A stretch of DNA of 64,000 bases from Lentinula raphanica (Eukaryota; Basidiomycota; Agaricomycetes; Agaricales; Omphalotaceae): NCBI GenBank assembly GCA_027919835.1, contig JANVFP010000008.1:310001-374000 (forward strand), read 5' to 3'. The notes beneath the pieces were generated by a model, which saw only the letters and a program-made list of their open reading frames with translations, was not told where the DNA came from and ran no database searches. Made by a program: the position numbers and the translations under genes. Of this stretch, positions 35,617 through 47,461 are shown one piece after another. Numbering within the stretch: the stretch's first letter is position 1; each line of letters starts with the position of its first letter.

Positions 35617-36543
35617 TCACCATCCTACATCGCCACCCACATATGGTTGCACTGTGACACCTGTCTCTCCGGCAACTTTTCGTAGTACATAACGCTCAAG
35701 ATCATACACTTCGTAAGACTCTTTAGCGAGCATCATGGCACGAACATGATGGGGACGCGAATTTGCTGCAATCGCATGCATCAGTTATTGTCCAAACAAA
35801 ATGATACGGGCGGTATCACCTGCAATCGCGTGTTTCCGGCTTTGCCAAACGCAAGTTGCTAAATTCATGCCCGTGTGCTGATCCGGAATTCCATACCAGT
35901 AAAGTATAAGCTATGATGTTGAATGCGTCAGGGTTTTCGTAAAACAGTATTCACATCCTTTGGACAAACGCACGCCGCCGTTTCCTACAGCCTCCTCGTG
36001 AGCTTTCTTGTCCGCTTCGTATAAAGCTGAAAACCATAAAGGGTCACTTCGGAATACTGATTAGTCACAGTCGAAAGACGTACAGCCGCCATCGCTTCCT
36101 GCCTTTCTCCTACTCCGAAAGACCACGCAATACCATTCTCTCTCTTCTTCTTCCGGAAGGGATAACTCGTGCCAATTGAAGGCCTCTGCATATGGGGTTG
36201 CAGCATAACGAGTATCAAGAGGCCGAAAGTGATGTAGAGATTTATGCAGAGATAAGGAAGCAGGATCTATATCTGGTAAACGCGTCTCTGTCACGAGAGG
36301 TGGGTGCTCATGGGATACTGGCGGGCGTTGTACGTTCGCAGGAAGGGACGACAACAGAGGAGGGAGATATAAAATGGGTACCATTCGTTCCGCAAGACTC
36401 GAGGAATCGAATGTAGGGATATCATGAGGGTCCCGGGCAGGACTCGATGGTGAGCCTGCAAGAGAAAGAGAGAGTTTCTTAGGAGCATTTCCGTTTCTCT
36501 GCAGTTCCGACGGGTGAGGAGGGTGGGCAAAAGTCAGTGTCAT
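35617..36543 (-). CDS. Conserved fungal protein of unknown function (possibly UPF0643), 4 exons
   Basis: 250 aa. Exons: 36543-36084, 36026-35974, 35910-35820, 35765-35617. The start MTLTFAHPPH leads to Pro-rich text, then TRLPDIDPASLSLHKSLHHF, ATPYAEAFNWHELSLP, EEEEREWYCVVFRSRR, GGLILYWYGIPDQHTG, NLATCVWQSRKHAIA, and a C-terminus VLRKVAGETGVTVQPYVGG ending in DVGW. The order and the many Trp/Tyr residues look like a folded, conserved domain known from other fungi; I recall it as UPF0643 but cannot confirm. No signal peptide or membrane segment. Exon joins agree in phase, and introns are 54-63 nt. No function can be given. Confidence 0.75.
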
Positions 36544-37175
36544 CTTTTGGAAGGTTGGGTATAGCCTGAAAGCCAAAGATTCAGCATGACTTATTTATGA
36601 GGACGGTGAAATCATTGTACGTACAAAACAGACGCAGGAAGAACGTACTCAACGAGGAGGATTGCGCAATTTTACGCGACCACCGCGCGACCATTAACGG
36701 TTATAACGCCAGGCAGGGTCCGAAGTTGAAAGTAAGATCTGGATATACATTCTTGCCATGTATTCTAGGACTGAAGCGCCCTTGCGAATGAGAACGCCGA
36801 CAATTAATTTTGAGAGAAGACCATTCGATCAGAGTCGAAAGCTCGATGCTGGTAGATGCCTGGACTCTTGACTTGAATAATTTGCCCAATGAGGAGTTGC
36901 TATTTCCATTCTCGCCGATATGTCGTGTTTTGATTGGCTGTTTTGTTGTTTTTGAGCTAAGAATATCCATCATGCTCTCTGAAAACCTTGATAGAACATG
37001 GTAGTGCGATAAGAGTGAACAAGAGAAAGGCGACCAGCGACGCTCCAGCGACAATCAATCGTTGACGGGCGCTAATCAATGCTGCGACTCCAAATTTCCC
37101 AAAGTCTAAATTTGTACTTGTGTCAAATTGACCATCTCAATTTTACACGTCCACGAACGCCTCCCCCCGACAAGT
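36544..37175. other. Divergent intergenic region
   Basis: About 630 bp between divergent starts (36543 minus, 37176 plus). It is open for 60-117 codons in places on both strands but has no recognisable motif. It probably holds the two promoters. Confidence 0.4.
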
Positions 37176-38505
37176 ATGGCATTCACGCTCATTTCCACTC
37201 TCCTTCTCTGTCTGCTGTCGTTTCTATTCTCTTCCGTTAACGCCGACTCGGAGACACACATCGTCAAGTTTGATAACCAGTTGCGTGATCCTGTCGACAA
37301 ATTTTGCATTCACTCGAGCTCATGGACTCATGTTTGATTTAGATGTGGTTATGGACAGGTTCGATACTCTCAATCTCCATAAAACACCCTCTAACGCGGT
37401 CGTATCAATCTTGCTAGCCGCAATTGATCCAAGGTTTGTCCATTAACGGACTTCGTAATATACGAGTCTTCTTTAATCATACCGAAATCATACAACCCAG
37501 GCAACGATGTTTTGACCACTACTGAGTATCAGTTCAATAGCTCATACTCTGGAATCGCGTAAGCTACGTGTTTTCTCCTTTGAAAAACTAATTAACATGT
37601 AATCTCGTCGATTACAGCTATCTCCAGACCGGTAAGCACAGACCTATCCAGTTCATTCATTTTACTCAGTAGCTCTCGACGAAACACCCCAGGGAACTGC
37701 GGATTCAATGGCGAAAATTGTGGAATTATTGAGATGACATTGGATAATCCCACTGTTAGTGGCAGTGGGTCGTCCGCAGATATTTCTTACATTCCGCCGT
37801 AAGCTATTCCTCCCACCTCCAATGTGTCGTCTGTGTTCAGTTATAGCTGTACAGACTGGCCTACTCCGTTCCTTACAAATTCGAGTAAGTGCTGCGCATA
37901 TATTTTCGTCAGAGTGGCTCAATATCCGACTCGGACTGGTTCCAGATTCTATGGAGGCTGTGACGGGAGCGGGGCTTCTTGTGGGTTTGAATCTCTAAAC
38001 CCATCTCCTTACTCTAATAAAAGACCAAGGTACTTCCAGTGACTGCTCAGAAGCTTTTTTCCAATCCGACCAAACTTATGTTCAAGTTGCCTGCCAAACT
38101 GACAACGTAACGTATATCTTCTTCACATATCCTCTCCAACAACTCATATTTTCTGCTCCTTACCCTCAGGTGAACATTCTCATCACGTTCTGTGAAGGAG
38201 GAAGTTCCAGTGGAAGTGATGTCGCCTCAAGTTCTACAGCGGATTCTGGGTCAGTCACAGTGGTCCTGGACGCAACACGGTTAGCATCAGACAGTTCGAC
38301 AACCAGCGTTAATATTCCGACGAGCACTGTTGTCGATGGCGATAGTCCTGGATCGTCGTTGGTTTCGTCATCAGCAACTTCCACATCTTCCAGCACCTCT
38401 GGAATTGGCAACCGGAGGTGTAGTAACTACCGCAGGCGACGCTCTACCGACTTCACGGAAGGTCTCAAAATCCATCGCCGGCGTGCTGCTCTTTCTCGAC
38501 TCTGA
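37176..38505 (+). CDS. Thaumatin-like secreted glycoprotein with Ser/Thr-rich tail, 9 exons
   Basis: 262 aa. Exons: 37176-37279, 37343-37358, 37418-37433, 37501-37558, 37618-37631, 37693-37798, 37913-37984, 38040-38106, 38170-38505. A clear signal peptide (MAFTLISTLLLCLLSFLFSS) is followed by HIVKFDNQCGYGQPQLIQ, YLQTGNCGFNGENCGIIEM, GSGSSADISYIPP, YGGCDGSGASCG and VQVACQTDNVNILITFC. This matches small secreted thaumatin-like glycopeptides of basidiomycetes, with Cys spacing kept. Three exons are only 14-16 nt. After the last Cys the chain becomes Ser/Thr-rich, likely O-glycosylated, and ends in a basic stretch (NYRRRRST) without a GPI-type hydrophobic end. That end may reflect a missed intron or a shift, because another frame across 38420-38520 reads more like a normal C-terminus. 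Confidence 0.75.
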
Positions 38506-39153
38506 GCTTGGCATGCCTTGAAACACGTTCGACGATTACCAATGCACGATTTGTTTTTCACCAGTTTTACTAGTTTTCTTTATCCACGTACTTACTACAA
38601 AGTAGTATATTTTTCTTATATGTCGGCGAGCCCGGCATTTCTCATTTCTCATTCACCAAAAACCATGAGCTGGATACGACCGAAAGCGTACAATCTAAGG
38701 AGATCTGAAGAGACTCAGACTCGCTGACCGCCAGTACGAAAGAGCTTCAGCCAAATATTATGACCAGCATTATCCTTTTAAGTCCTGATTGACGCTCTTG
38801 AGTCTTTAGCCAGAATGATACTGCTGAGAGAATACGAACTGTGAACTTGTTTAGTAGTACTTGCCAACACAGTTGAACACTTGTTGAAGTCTTAGTTTCT
38901 CAATGAAGACTGTGCACGTGATCATCAGAACTACCACGAGGCTGAAGTTGAACTTCCCGCTTTCAACAAAGTTGATCCTGACATTCCGCGATTCTTCTTG
39001 CCCTCATCTTTTTAATTGCTCTGCGACATCTTTAACTGCCTTTCTTGACTTTTGCGATTTCTAAACCCATATCCCTTCGCCACTCTTACCTGCGAAACCC
39101 ATCAACCCCCAACTTTGCCAAATCACAAATACTGCTTCCATTAATTACCCCCA
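38506..39153. other. Intergenic region
   Basis: About 650 bp, no supported gene. The pyrimidine-rich part from about 38990 to 39150 is the likely promoter and leader of the next gene. Confidence 0.4.
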
Positions 39154-42100
39154 ATGGCTACCGCAGGACATTTTGCAAGTGTGCTCATGCGGTCAACCAC
39201 TCCTGGTGAGTATATTATATCTACTTCGCGCCGTATTGTGATTCACATATGCTCGATTACAGAGGCTAATGAGAAAGGTGCTCAGTCTGTCAATGGATTT
39301 CTACATTGATACTCAGATAATCGGCATTACAGTTCTGAAATTTCTTGATGGGATACATAGTGCACAATCTGAAGGCGAGCTAGAGCAAGACGAGCTTCGA
39401 AGTAACCTTACTGGAGGCTCCCGACCTTCTCGAATAGTTGGTTCTCGATCACAAAACGGCGCGCTTTCGCCCAGGAGCCAGAATGGTCAGATTCTTCGGG
39501 ACCTAGCTGGTTCTCCCGTTAGTTATGAACATTTGATTTCTGCAGACCAGAGGTTACATGAAGCTCAAGAAGATGAAGACGACATGGCATCGGATGTTCA
39601 GCAGAGATCGGAAGGGACGGTGCTACCCGTGGTACGTTTAGTGATACGATGCTGTACGAAAATCCTGTTCACCTATGGCATTTTGTAGCCTGAACCCGGT
39701 CCAAATGATGCGCCTGGTCCTCATTATGTTTCCTACGACTCTTCTTTTGGGAATTTTGGTGTCCTGCCACCGGATGATTTTCCTGCCCAGGGCGCATATA
39801 ATAACACTTGGGCCGTGAGCTTCATCTATCGATTTCATTTGGTTCACTCGAATGACCCATTCCTACAGGCACCTGTCTGGACACCGGATCCTGCGGCCGT
39901 GCCAGTCCAGTGGAACACGAACACTGGAAATTCGTTGGGTGAATTCGAGAATGTAGCGTCGCCTCGGGGTACTTCTATAGGCATTGGTGTAGAGAGCTTT
40001 ACTAATAAGACAAGAACGCGCTCTCAGGCGCCTTCGAGAGCTTCTGAAAAGCAAGCTTCGGAACATCATTCGCAGCCGCCTGTCGTAAGTGATCCGCAAT
40101 CTCTTTGACGATAAAGGACCTTCACCTCACAGAGTATCGTAGTCTCCTAAGACAGCTTCTCGTGCGCCCACGGCAAGAACCGTCGAAAGACCCTTCTCTC
40201 CTCCTCAATCAGTCAAGTCTCATGGAACCAACAAGACAAGAGCGACTGAGAGAGGCACTGCGTACCCCCCTCTCCCGGAAAGTCGCTTTGGCGACGAATC
40301 GATACACGAAGGTCCTTCGTCACCCACTCGTTCCCATGCCGCCAGATCCAAAGCACCCTCTAAAGCAGTCTCGGTCTCTCCTTCAGATTCCCTTTCTCAA
40401 GTCAACATTAAACGTTATAAAAGCCCGTCACACCGCGAAGGTTCAAACGTGAATCGTTCTGAGGCTGATATGAATGGAGCCGACTTTTCTCCACGGAGTA
40501 CTGTTCGGCAGATGCCTGTAAATGGAAATGGTATGATCAACTCTTGAACGCATGGCCACTCTTTACATGTTCTTACTTCTATCTTCCATTCAGGTCGTGT
40601 ACCGATGTCCCCTACCAATCAGTCTCATCAGAGTCGACCGTTTTCTCCCTACCGACATGGTCCCACCCAAGAAGATTTGCTTGCAGCAGCCGCTCGTGGA
40701 CGTGCATTCGTGATCCCAGAGGAAGAGGAGGAACCGACAAAGGCTTCCTCAGTCGCACACACCAGAGCTTCTAGGGCGTCCAAGACGGCGTCTGCCGCGC
40801 CTTCTGCCACTCCTTCTCATCGAACTAGACAGTCTACGATTCCCAATGGGAAGGCACCCTCCACTAAACAGCCGTCCGTTGCACCACAGCAATCTGTGGC
40901 ACATTCTCAAAGGAGTCATCAGAGCAGGGCGAGCAAAGACAGTCGAAGAAGAGACGCAGATGTAACCCCTACCCCTCGTCCTCATACTCCGGATATGGAT
41001 GAGCTTAATCAGGAAGAGGCGCGTATTGTCGAGCAAGCCCTGGCTTCGGCTGTAAGGACACCTCGTACCTCGTATTATACACCATCTGCTCTTGATGCTG
41101 AGGTGCAGCAAAGCTCATTTCACGACAATGAACTATGTATTCTATTGCATCAACTGAAAGCTCCCCAGACCCACGAGTTGGTACGGAAGGTTGTTTTGAA
41201 AGCTGTGAAGCAGAGAATGAAGAAGCTCAGTATGAAATATGATAACGAGGTGTGTGTTCATCGCCAATACTCACAAACCGACTCCTCATTCTGCATGTAG
41301 TCCATCAAACAGTATCAAAAGACTTACCACAACCACGATCCGTTGGAACAACTCCCAATCGAAGATTCTGATGTTAGTTCAACTACGAACACTATGCTTC
41401 ATATTGGCTGACAGATATGTAGGAACCGCCAAAATGGGCATCGGACTTGAAGAGGGAGATTCTTTTGATGCAACAGCGTATTGAAAGTCTAGGCCCCAAG
41501 ATTGAGAACCTCCGACCCCCTCCGCCTCCTCAGTCTTACGCCGAAGAAGGTAACTTCTACGACGATGACCAGTACACCCACACTCCAGTCACCCAAACTG
41601 TCAATATTCATACACAAGCCACTGGTACCATGGCAGAGTCGATGTATCAGCCGGAGACTGTAATGACTATGGAGGATGCACCTCCCGGTCACCATCTCGA
41701 GAACGATGCGGAATTTGAAGACGACGAAGTGACTGAACCTACTCATCGTGGTTTCCCTGCTCCTACCACCGATCAGACTCGTACTCCACCAAACTACGCC
41801 CTCTCTGATGACCGTGATGATTCTCCTGGACAGCAATATCTAGAAGAGGAACTCTATAAGCTCAGACAAAGGCCGTCTACCACTGGAGAAGAACAAACCA
41901 CTTGGGATCTTCGTCGTTCTGATGCTCCTGACGAATACGATGACGAAGAAGCTCCGGCGGTCGCCCCAACTATTCCTGGCTCGGAAACTGGCGATTACGG
42001 CGGCCGATCCACTTCACCTCCTCTTCCACCTATTCCTCAGCAAGATACGGACCAACGTAGCATCGTCCAACAAGCGCAGTGGAACGGGAATTATAACGAT

Positions 42101-42969
42101 CCCCAGCAAGCCCTTCCACCATGGCAGAAGATTCACCAAAGACTGCTTAGCTGGGCAATAGTATGGCCACTATCCGAGCTTGACGAGGCTTTGAACAGTA
42201 CCACCAGGGGTCATCAGGTCAACGAGGTTGCAATGAGCATTTGGTCGACCCAGACTTATAAACGTTACGTTCGTTCTCGTATGACTGACACGCCTTCTGG
42301 GGTTGTCGATCGTCTCTTTGTCCCACCAAATATGGCTGACGCTATCAGCAATGCGGTATTCAACGGAAGGCATGGGGATGCATGTGGTATGTTGAGGGAT
42401 CTATGGCAGCCATTTGGTTTGCAGGGAATGCCTCGTCTACTAGTTGTGTTAGCAATGCACCGATCTGAGAAAAACCATTGGGTTGTTCATAGGTATGGCT
42501 TCTTGTTCAATGTTCTTTCCGTCAATAACTGAGATCTGCTTAGATTCTCCCTTCCTGATGGTTCTCTCACAACCTATGACTCCTACCCCGAACGAACCAT
42601 TCCTGATGGTAGAGTAAGTCGCGTTCTTTCTATCTTGTATGTCTTGGCCATTGAGATTTGCTACTCCAGCCTCTTGGCTGGTGGTTTGCCATACGTGTTG
42701 CTTGGCCAGATGCTATCTATCCCACTGCAGATAACCTAATGCAGAAAATGGTTCGACTTCATCGTCCGATGCAACTTCCTATCGACAACTCCGTGGCTGC
42801 TGGTGGCATATGGCGTAACATTCTCATGGGTTCGCGCGCTGAACGCAGTCTGGACCTGGAACGTTTGCGGGATCTAATAAACACCGAGGTCAAGAATCTT
42901 CGACAACGAAAACTAATGGGCAAGTTGTCCATCAATGCCCCGCGCCCACAATGGGAAGACATGAGTTGA
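39154..42969 (+). CDS. Large hypothetical protein with conserved-looking C-terminal domain, 11 exons
   Basis: 1087 aa. Exons: 39154-39205, 39263-39277, 39333-39631, 39689-39814, 39869-40084, 40143-40530, 40594-41249, 41301-41372, 41423-42492, 42544-42613, 42670-42969, all in phase. The N-terminal 800 residues are Ser/Pro/Arg-rich and probably disordered, with a predicted helical part near LCILLHQLKAPQTHELVRKV and another near SDLKREILLMQQRIE. The last ~220 residues (LLSWAIVWPLSELDEAL, NHWVVHRFSLPDGS, PLGWWFAIRVAWPDAIYP, EVKNLRQRKLMGKL) look like a folded domain. I do not recognise it. No membrane segment or catalytic motif is evident. Presumably a nuclear or cytoplasmic lineage-specific protein. 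Confidence 0.75.
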
Positions 42970-43268
42970 AGAGAGTTCAGAGTTGTGTATTATTAGTTGC
43001 TGCCTTTTAGTCTTTTTAGTCTTACATTCAGGGTCTTTCCTTTTGAATTATTGTTTTAGTTCGTTATGGCTCTACACTAAGTAGGATGAGTATGTAAACT
43101 GTTTATGTAGAGTTCATGTTGTGCTCAGATTGTTGGACTTTTATTTCACCATCGTTCACTACCATTCTTCTTTGTGTTGTAGGACTACTTACTGATAATG
43201 ATAGCCTGTCCGTGCCATACCATCATATGTAAGTTTGAAAAAATCAATGATTCCTCGACGTCTCAACT
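42970..43268. other. Convergent intergenic region
   Basis: About 300 bp, T-rich, between converging 3' ends. Nothing recognisable beyond likely 3' UTR sequence. Confidence 0.4.
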
Positions 43269-43576
43269 CTAGAGGTCATGCAACACTGCAGTCAGGTCTT
43301 GGACGATCGAATGTGAAGACAAGTCCGATTGCATGGTATGAGCCTGCTAGAACGAATAAGTTTCGCAGATGCGATGGAAAAGAATGAAGAGAGACTCACT
43401 GTCACGGTCGTGGTCTGATAGAGTAGATGAGTTTGACTGTCGAGAGCTGTCTTCAATTCAGCATTTTTGAATTTCTGTGCTCGAGAAATCGATTGCGTTC
43501 TTTTTTTCAAGGAATCTTTCACTGCCTGGTATCTTTTGCTCCCAGCAGTCTTAGCCTCGACGCGTTTCTTGGCCAT
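43269..43576 (-). CDS. Small basic hypothetical protein (84 aa), 2 exons
   Basis: Exons 43576-43400 and 43346-43269 joined by a 53-nt gt..ag intron in phase 0. The N-terminal half is strongly basic and likely helical (MAKKRVEAKTAGSKRYQ, KDSLKKRTQSISRAQKF), followed by KTALDSQTHLLYQTTTVT. The second exon gives a neutral end (SIVQDLTAVLHDL). I do not recognise the family. Support comes from the clean splice and from the 95-bp divergent arrangement with YSH1, typical of real gene pairs here; without the intron the frame would end differently after about 94 codons. Confidence 0.5.
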
Positions 43577-43671
43577 AATCGTCGCGAGTCGTCGCGAAAA
43601 ACTTTGGTTGCATTATGTAATCACCTCTCTTTCTCTTCAACTTCAAGTTTCACCATCACTGTGACTTCACA
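43577..43671. promoter_or_regulatory. Short bidirectional promoter between the small basic protein and YSH1
   Basis: 95 bp between divergent start codons. It contains pyrimidine-rich sequence (ctctctttctcttc) on the plus strand close to the YSH1 start. No specific factor site is claimed. Confidence 0.5.
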
Positions 43672-46615
43672 ATGGCTGACACGCCAACTCTGAGCGTCAC
43701 CCTTCTAGGAGCAGGTCAGGAGGTGGGAAGGTCATGTTGTGTGCTTCAGTATCGAGGTATAACCCTCGTCTGTGATACGGGCATACATCCTGCATATAGT
43801 GGAATGGCCTCGCTACCGTTTATTGACGATTTAGACTGGAGTACTGTTGATGCTATCCTCATAACACAGTTTGTCTTCACAGTATTTACGCATCTGCTTC
43901 TGCTGATGACGACGTGATCTCTAGCTTTCACTTGGATCATGCCGCTGCGTTGACTTATATCACTGAAAAGGTGCCCTTTGAGTTCGCTCGCGTTTTCTGC
44001 AGCTGACATTGTGTTCAAGACTAACTTTCGGGACGGAAAAGGCAAAGTCTACATGACTCACCCTACAAAAGCACTTCACAAGTTCATGATGCAGGATTTC
44101 CTCAGAATGAGGTCTGTCAGCCTTCACTCTGTTCGAGACGAAATCCTCATATCACATATCCATCAACAGTTCGTCATCTTCTGATGCCTTATTCTCTCCT
44201 CTAGACATGACTATGTCCCTCTCCTCAATCATCACCATTTCCGCACACCAACTTATCACGCCATGTCCTGGTGTCACTTTTACGCCTTACCACGCTGGAC
44301 ATGTTTTGGGCGCATGCATGTACCTGATTGATATTGCTGGTCTCAAGATTTTATATACAGGCGACTATTCGCGCGAAGAGGATCGACATCTTGTCAAGGC
44401 TGAAATACCGCCGATACGTCCAGACGTCCTCATCGTTGAAAGTACTTATGGTGTTCAGACTCTGGAAAGCAGACCTGAAAAGGAGCTTCGATTCACAACT
44501 CTAGTTCACTCCATCATTCGTCGCGGAGGCCATGTTCTTCTTCCTCAATTTGCCCTCGGGAGAGCTCAAGAGTTGCTACTCATATTGGATGAATATTGGA
44601 AGAAACACCCCGACCTTCACAACGTCCCAATTTACTATGCTTCTGGCCTGGCTCGCAAATCTATGGCTGTATATCAGACGTATATCCATACCATGAACTC
44701 GAATGTTCGCTCAAGATTTGCTAAGCGCGACAACCCTTTTGTTTTCAAGTATGTTCATACGTCGCTCTTTTTCTTTCGGAGGTCACATCCTGATACTTCC
44801 ATCTAGACATATATCGAATTTACCACAACCCCGAGGATGGGAAAAGAGGATAGCAGAAGGGCCCCCTTGCGTTGTTCTCGCAAGTCCTGGTTTTATGCAA
44901 TCCGGTCCAAGTCGTGAACTATTCGAGCTATGGGCACCCGATTCCCGCAACGGTCTTATCATCACCGGTTACTCTGTCGAGGGTACTCTAGCTAGGGTAA
45001 GTGGAGAAGTGATAACCTATATGAATCTGTACATACTTTTTGGAGAATCGAACTATTTCATCTTCCCATTGAGTGAATGGTGTCTGTGATCTTCCTTCCC
45101 TTCAGTTCCTCTGAGTTGTCATCGATCATAGAGTTCTCATTCTGCCTTTTGGTTTATTCATAGGATATCATCAATGAGCCAGACGAGTTCGAATCAGTGA
45201 AAGGCGGCATGATTCCGCGAAAGATATCGGTCGAGTATATCTCGTTCAGTGCCCATGTTGACTATTCTCAGAATTCGGAATTCATCGAGGCAATCAAGGC
45301 TCAGCATGTGGTATGCGATTCATACACTTCAGTAACTCAAAGCTCATTTCATGGTCTAGGTGCTAGTGCATGGGGAACAGAATGCTATGGGACGTTTGCG
45401 GGCGGCCATGACTTCCCGCTACAAGGAGCGGGATGAAGACGTTAAAATTCATACACCTCGGAATTGCGAAACATTGGAACTGTCATTCCGGGGTGAACGA
45501 GTGGCGAAGGTAAGTGCTACAGTGATCGTCTTCTCTATCAATTCGTATGCTTCACATAGGCTATTGGTACGCTGGCCGACAACCCGCCTCAAACAAACGA
45601 TATCGTGGCTGGTCTACTCGTGGCTAAAGATTATTCATACACTCTGCTTGACCCTCGAGATTTGAAAGACTTCGCAGGTCTTTCGACTTGCACTGTCAGC
45701 CAGCGCCAACGGATATCACTAGGTGTCGGATGGGAGTTAGTTCGGTGGCACCTAGAAGGTATGTATGGGAAAATTGAAGAGGGGGTCGATAAGGAAGGTG
45801 TTCCAACTATGCGGGTGCGCCTCTCTAAGCATTCCGCTGCTTTGCGCTGTCTGATCGTTGCCATGTTGTCCACAGGTCATGGGGGCAGTGGACGTCAAAC
45901 AAACCCAAGAGCATGAATTAACGCTCGAGTGGGACTCCAGTGCGAGTAACGACATGATCGCAGATTCCACGCTCGCTCTCATAACAGGAATTGACAAAAG
46001 TCCTGCGTCTGTCAAACGTAATGTTGCTATAACTGCCACAAGATATCATACTCAAGACCCATCTGCATTTGTTCTAGTCACCAGCCACTCACATTCCCAT
46101 TCCCATTCGGATATCAAACACAAACATCCCCATGCCGAAAAAGAGTTCGACCAGTTCGCCCGGAATCAAAGTCTAGCGAAGTTCCTCGAAGCACATTTCG
46201 GGGAAGTCGAACTTCATATCCCAGATGAGACGGATGAATCTGAGCAAGGGGAGGATGAACATGATGTTCCGTCTTTGTTCGTTCAATTGGATGAAGCAGA
46301 TGCAACCATAAACCTTGTCACTCTAGTACGTATTCACTCAAATACACGGAGAGCCTAATTTGAGACCCGGAAACTCAGAACGTCTCAAGCAACAGTGACA
46401 GCCTGAAGAAGCGCGTCGAGGCGGTTCTTGCTATGGCAATCACCACCATAAGCTCGCTAGCTGAATCCTTCATAACGGTGGCTCCAACATCTCACGAAGA
46501 GGCCCCTGCCAAAAAGGAAATTGGTGATCAAATGGCGATTCCGAAAGATGATGTGCCGGAAGTAGGGGATGATTCCTACAAGATAACGGCGGCTGAACAC
46601 GAGGAAAAATCGTAG
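43672..46615 (+). CDS. YSH1: YSH1/CPSF73-like pre-mRNA 3'-end endonuclease, 11 exons
   Basis: 760 aa with all introns removed. Exons: 43672-43868, 43925-43970, 44020-44111, 44170-44748, 44807-44996, 45164-45310, 45360-45509, 45560-45814, 45876-46017, 46078-46325, 46379-46615. The zinc-dependent metallo-beta-lactamase signature HFHLDH is at residues 66-71 (split by intron 1), [12 protein letters not shown] and [12 protein letters not shown] follow, and the beta-CASP part contains [24 protein letters not shown], and [13 protein letters not shown]. The C-terminal domain has a His/Ser repeat ([10 protein letters not shown]). This is the nuclease that cuts pre-mRNA before polyadenylation. Intron 9 (46018-46077) is 60 nt and open in frame, so splicing there is less certain; intron 5 (44997-45163) is unusually long at 167 nt. 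Confidence 0.95.
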
Positions 46616-46978
46616 ATAAGCTATTATCGAGGCTATCCGAGTCTGAACGTGTAACGGAATCTTGGTATGTTTGGCTGGGGCTTGGCCCCGCGCTCCCACC
46701 TTGTAGCCATTGTTACTCCCGAATTTTCACAGCCTTGCGCCCCATTGTGGTAGCCCCGTATACTACATAGCGTCGGCGGCTTCAATTCTCCTGTGTTATG
46801 GTGGACACGGGCTCATGAAAATGTTGTACAAAGGAATACAAGTTGAGATACGTGGTACACTGTACAAGACTGCGACTGGTACCGAAAGCAAGCTCTCTCA
46901 TCTTCGAGCGAGACTATGAAGAGAGAACCAAAGTCAGCTCGATGTCACTCCAACTTTTGTTAGAAACAAGAGGAGCTA
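46616..46978. other. Convergent intergenic region
   Basis: About 360 bp between the 3' ends of YSH1 and the membrane protein gene. A plus-strand frame of 69 codons is present but has no motif. Nothing else is seen. Confidence 0.4.
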
Positions 46979-47461
46979 TTACCTCCAGGAATGATCCATG
47001 ACCGAAGGTCTCCATTTAGCAGCATAGGTTATCCTCTTTCTCTCCTTTCGGACTAATATTGCCACAGCCCATGAAAGCACGCATTCAACGAGTGCAAGAA
47101 TGGCACAGGTCACCATTAGCCATATTCCTACGTGCGTTTCGTATTTTGGGAATACACCTCTCGTTCTGAGCACGATCGCCACTATGATAACACACACAGA
47201 CATAGTCCACGACACTGCGGTTATGACTCCCCATATGATTCTGATTCTCGAATACAGGCGTTCAGATCCTTGGGGCTCGAAACGCGCTGTACTGAGCATT
47301 GTGAGATAGTAAATGACTGTGGCAATGGATGCAACTGGTAAGATCGACAGGAGAGGAGAAGCTCCCAAGACCAGACCAGCAAGGGCAAGGATAGTGACAG
47401 GAATAGTAATGATTTTGGAAGTAAAGATCAGAAGGAGGAGTGGCCAAGTGAGAGCCTGCAT
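46979..47461 (-). CDS. Four-helix integral membrane protein, unknown function
   Basis: 160 aa single exon starting MQALTWPLLLLIF at 47461 (an in-frame GTG lies just upstream). Four hydrophobic segments are evident: LLLLIFTSKIITIPVTILAL, LLSILPVASIATVIYYLTML, IWGVITAVSWTMSVCVIIV and WLMVTCAILALVECVLSW. A basic tail follows (VRKERKRITYAAKWRP). The four-helix layout resembles MARVEL-like proteins of fungi, but no signature proves it. It is the last plausible gene before the transposon block. Confidence 0.6.
   Translation of the reverse strand: MQALTWPLLLLIFTSKIITIPVTILALAGLVLGASPLLSILPVASIATVIYYLTMLSTARFEPQGSERLYSRIRIIWGVITAVSWTMSVCVIIVAIVLRTRGVFPKYETHVGIWLMVTCAILALVECVLSWAVAILVRKERKRITYAAKWRPSVMDHSWR

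Noticed and set aside
37828..37890. Possible extra exon of the thaumatin-like gene between 37849 and 37890
   Set aside because: The following intron would be only about 28 nt; a single 114-nt intron from 37799 restores the family sequence better.
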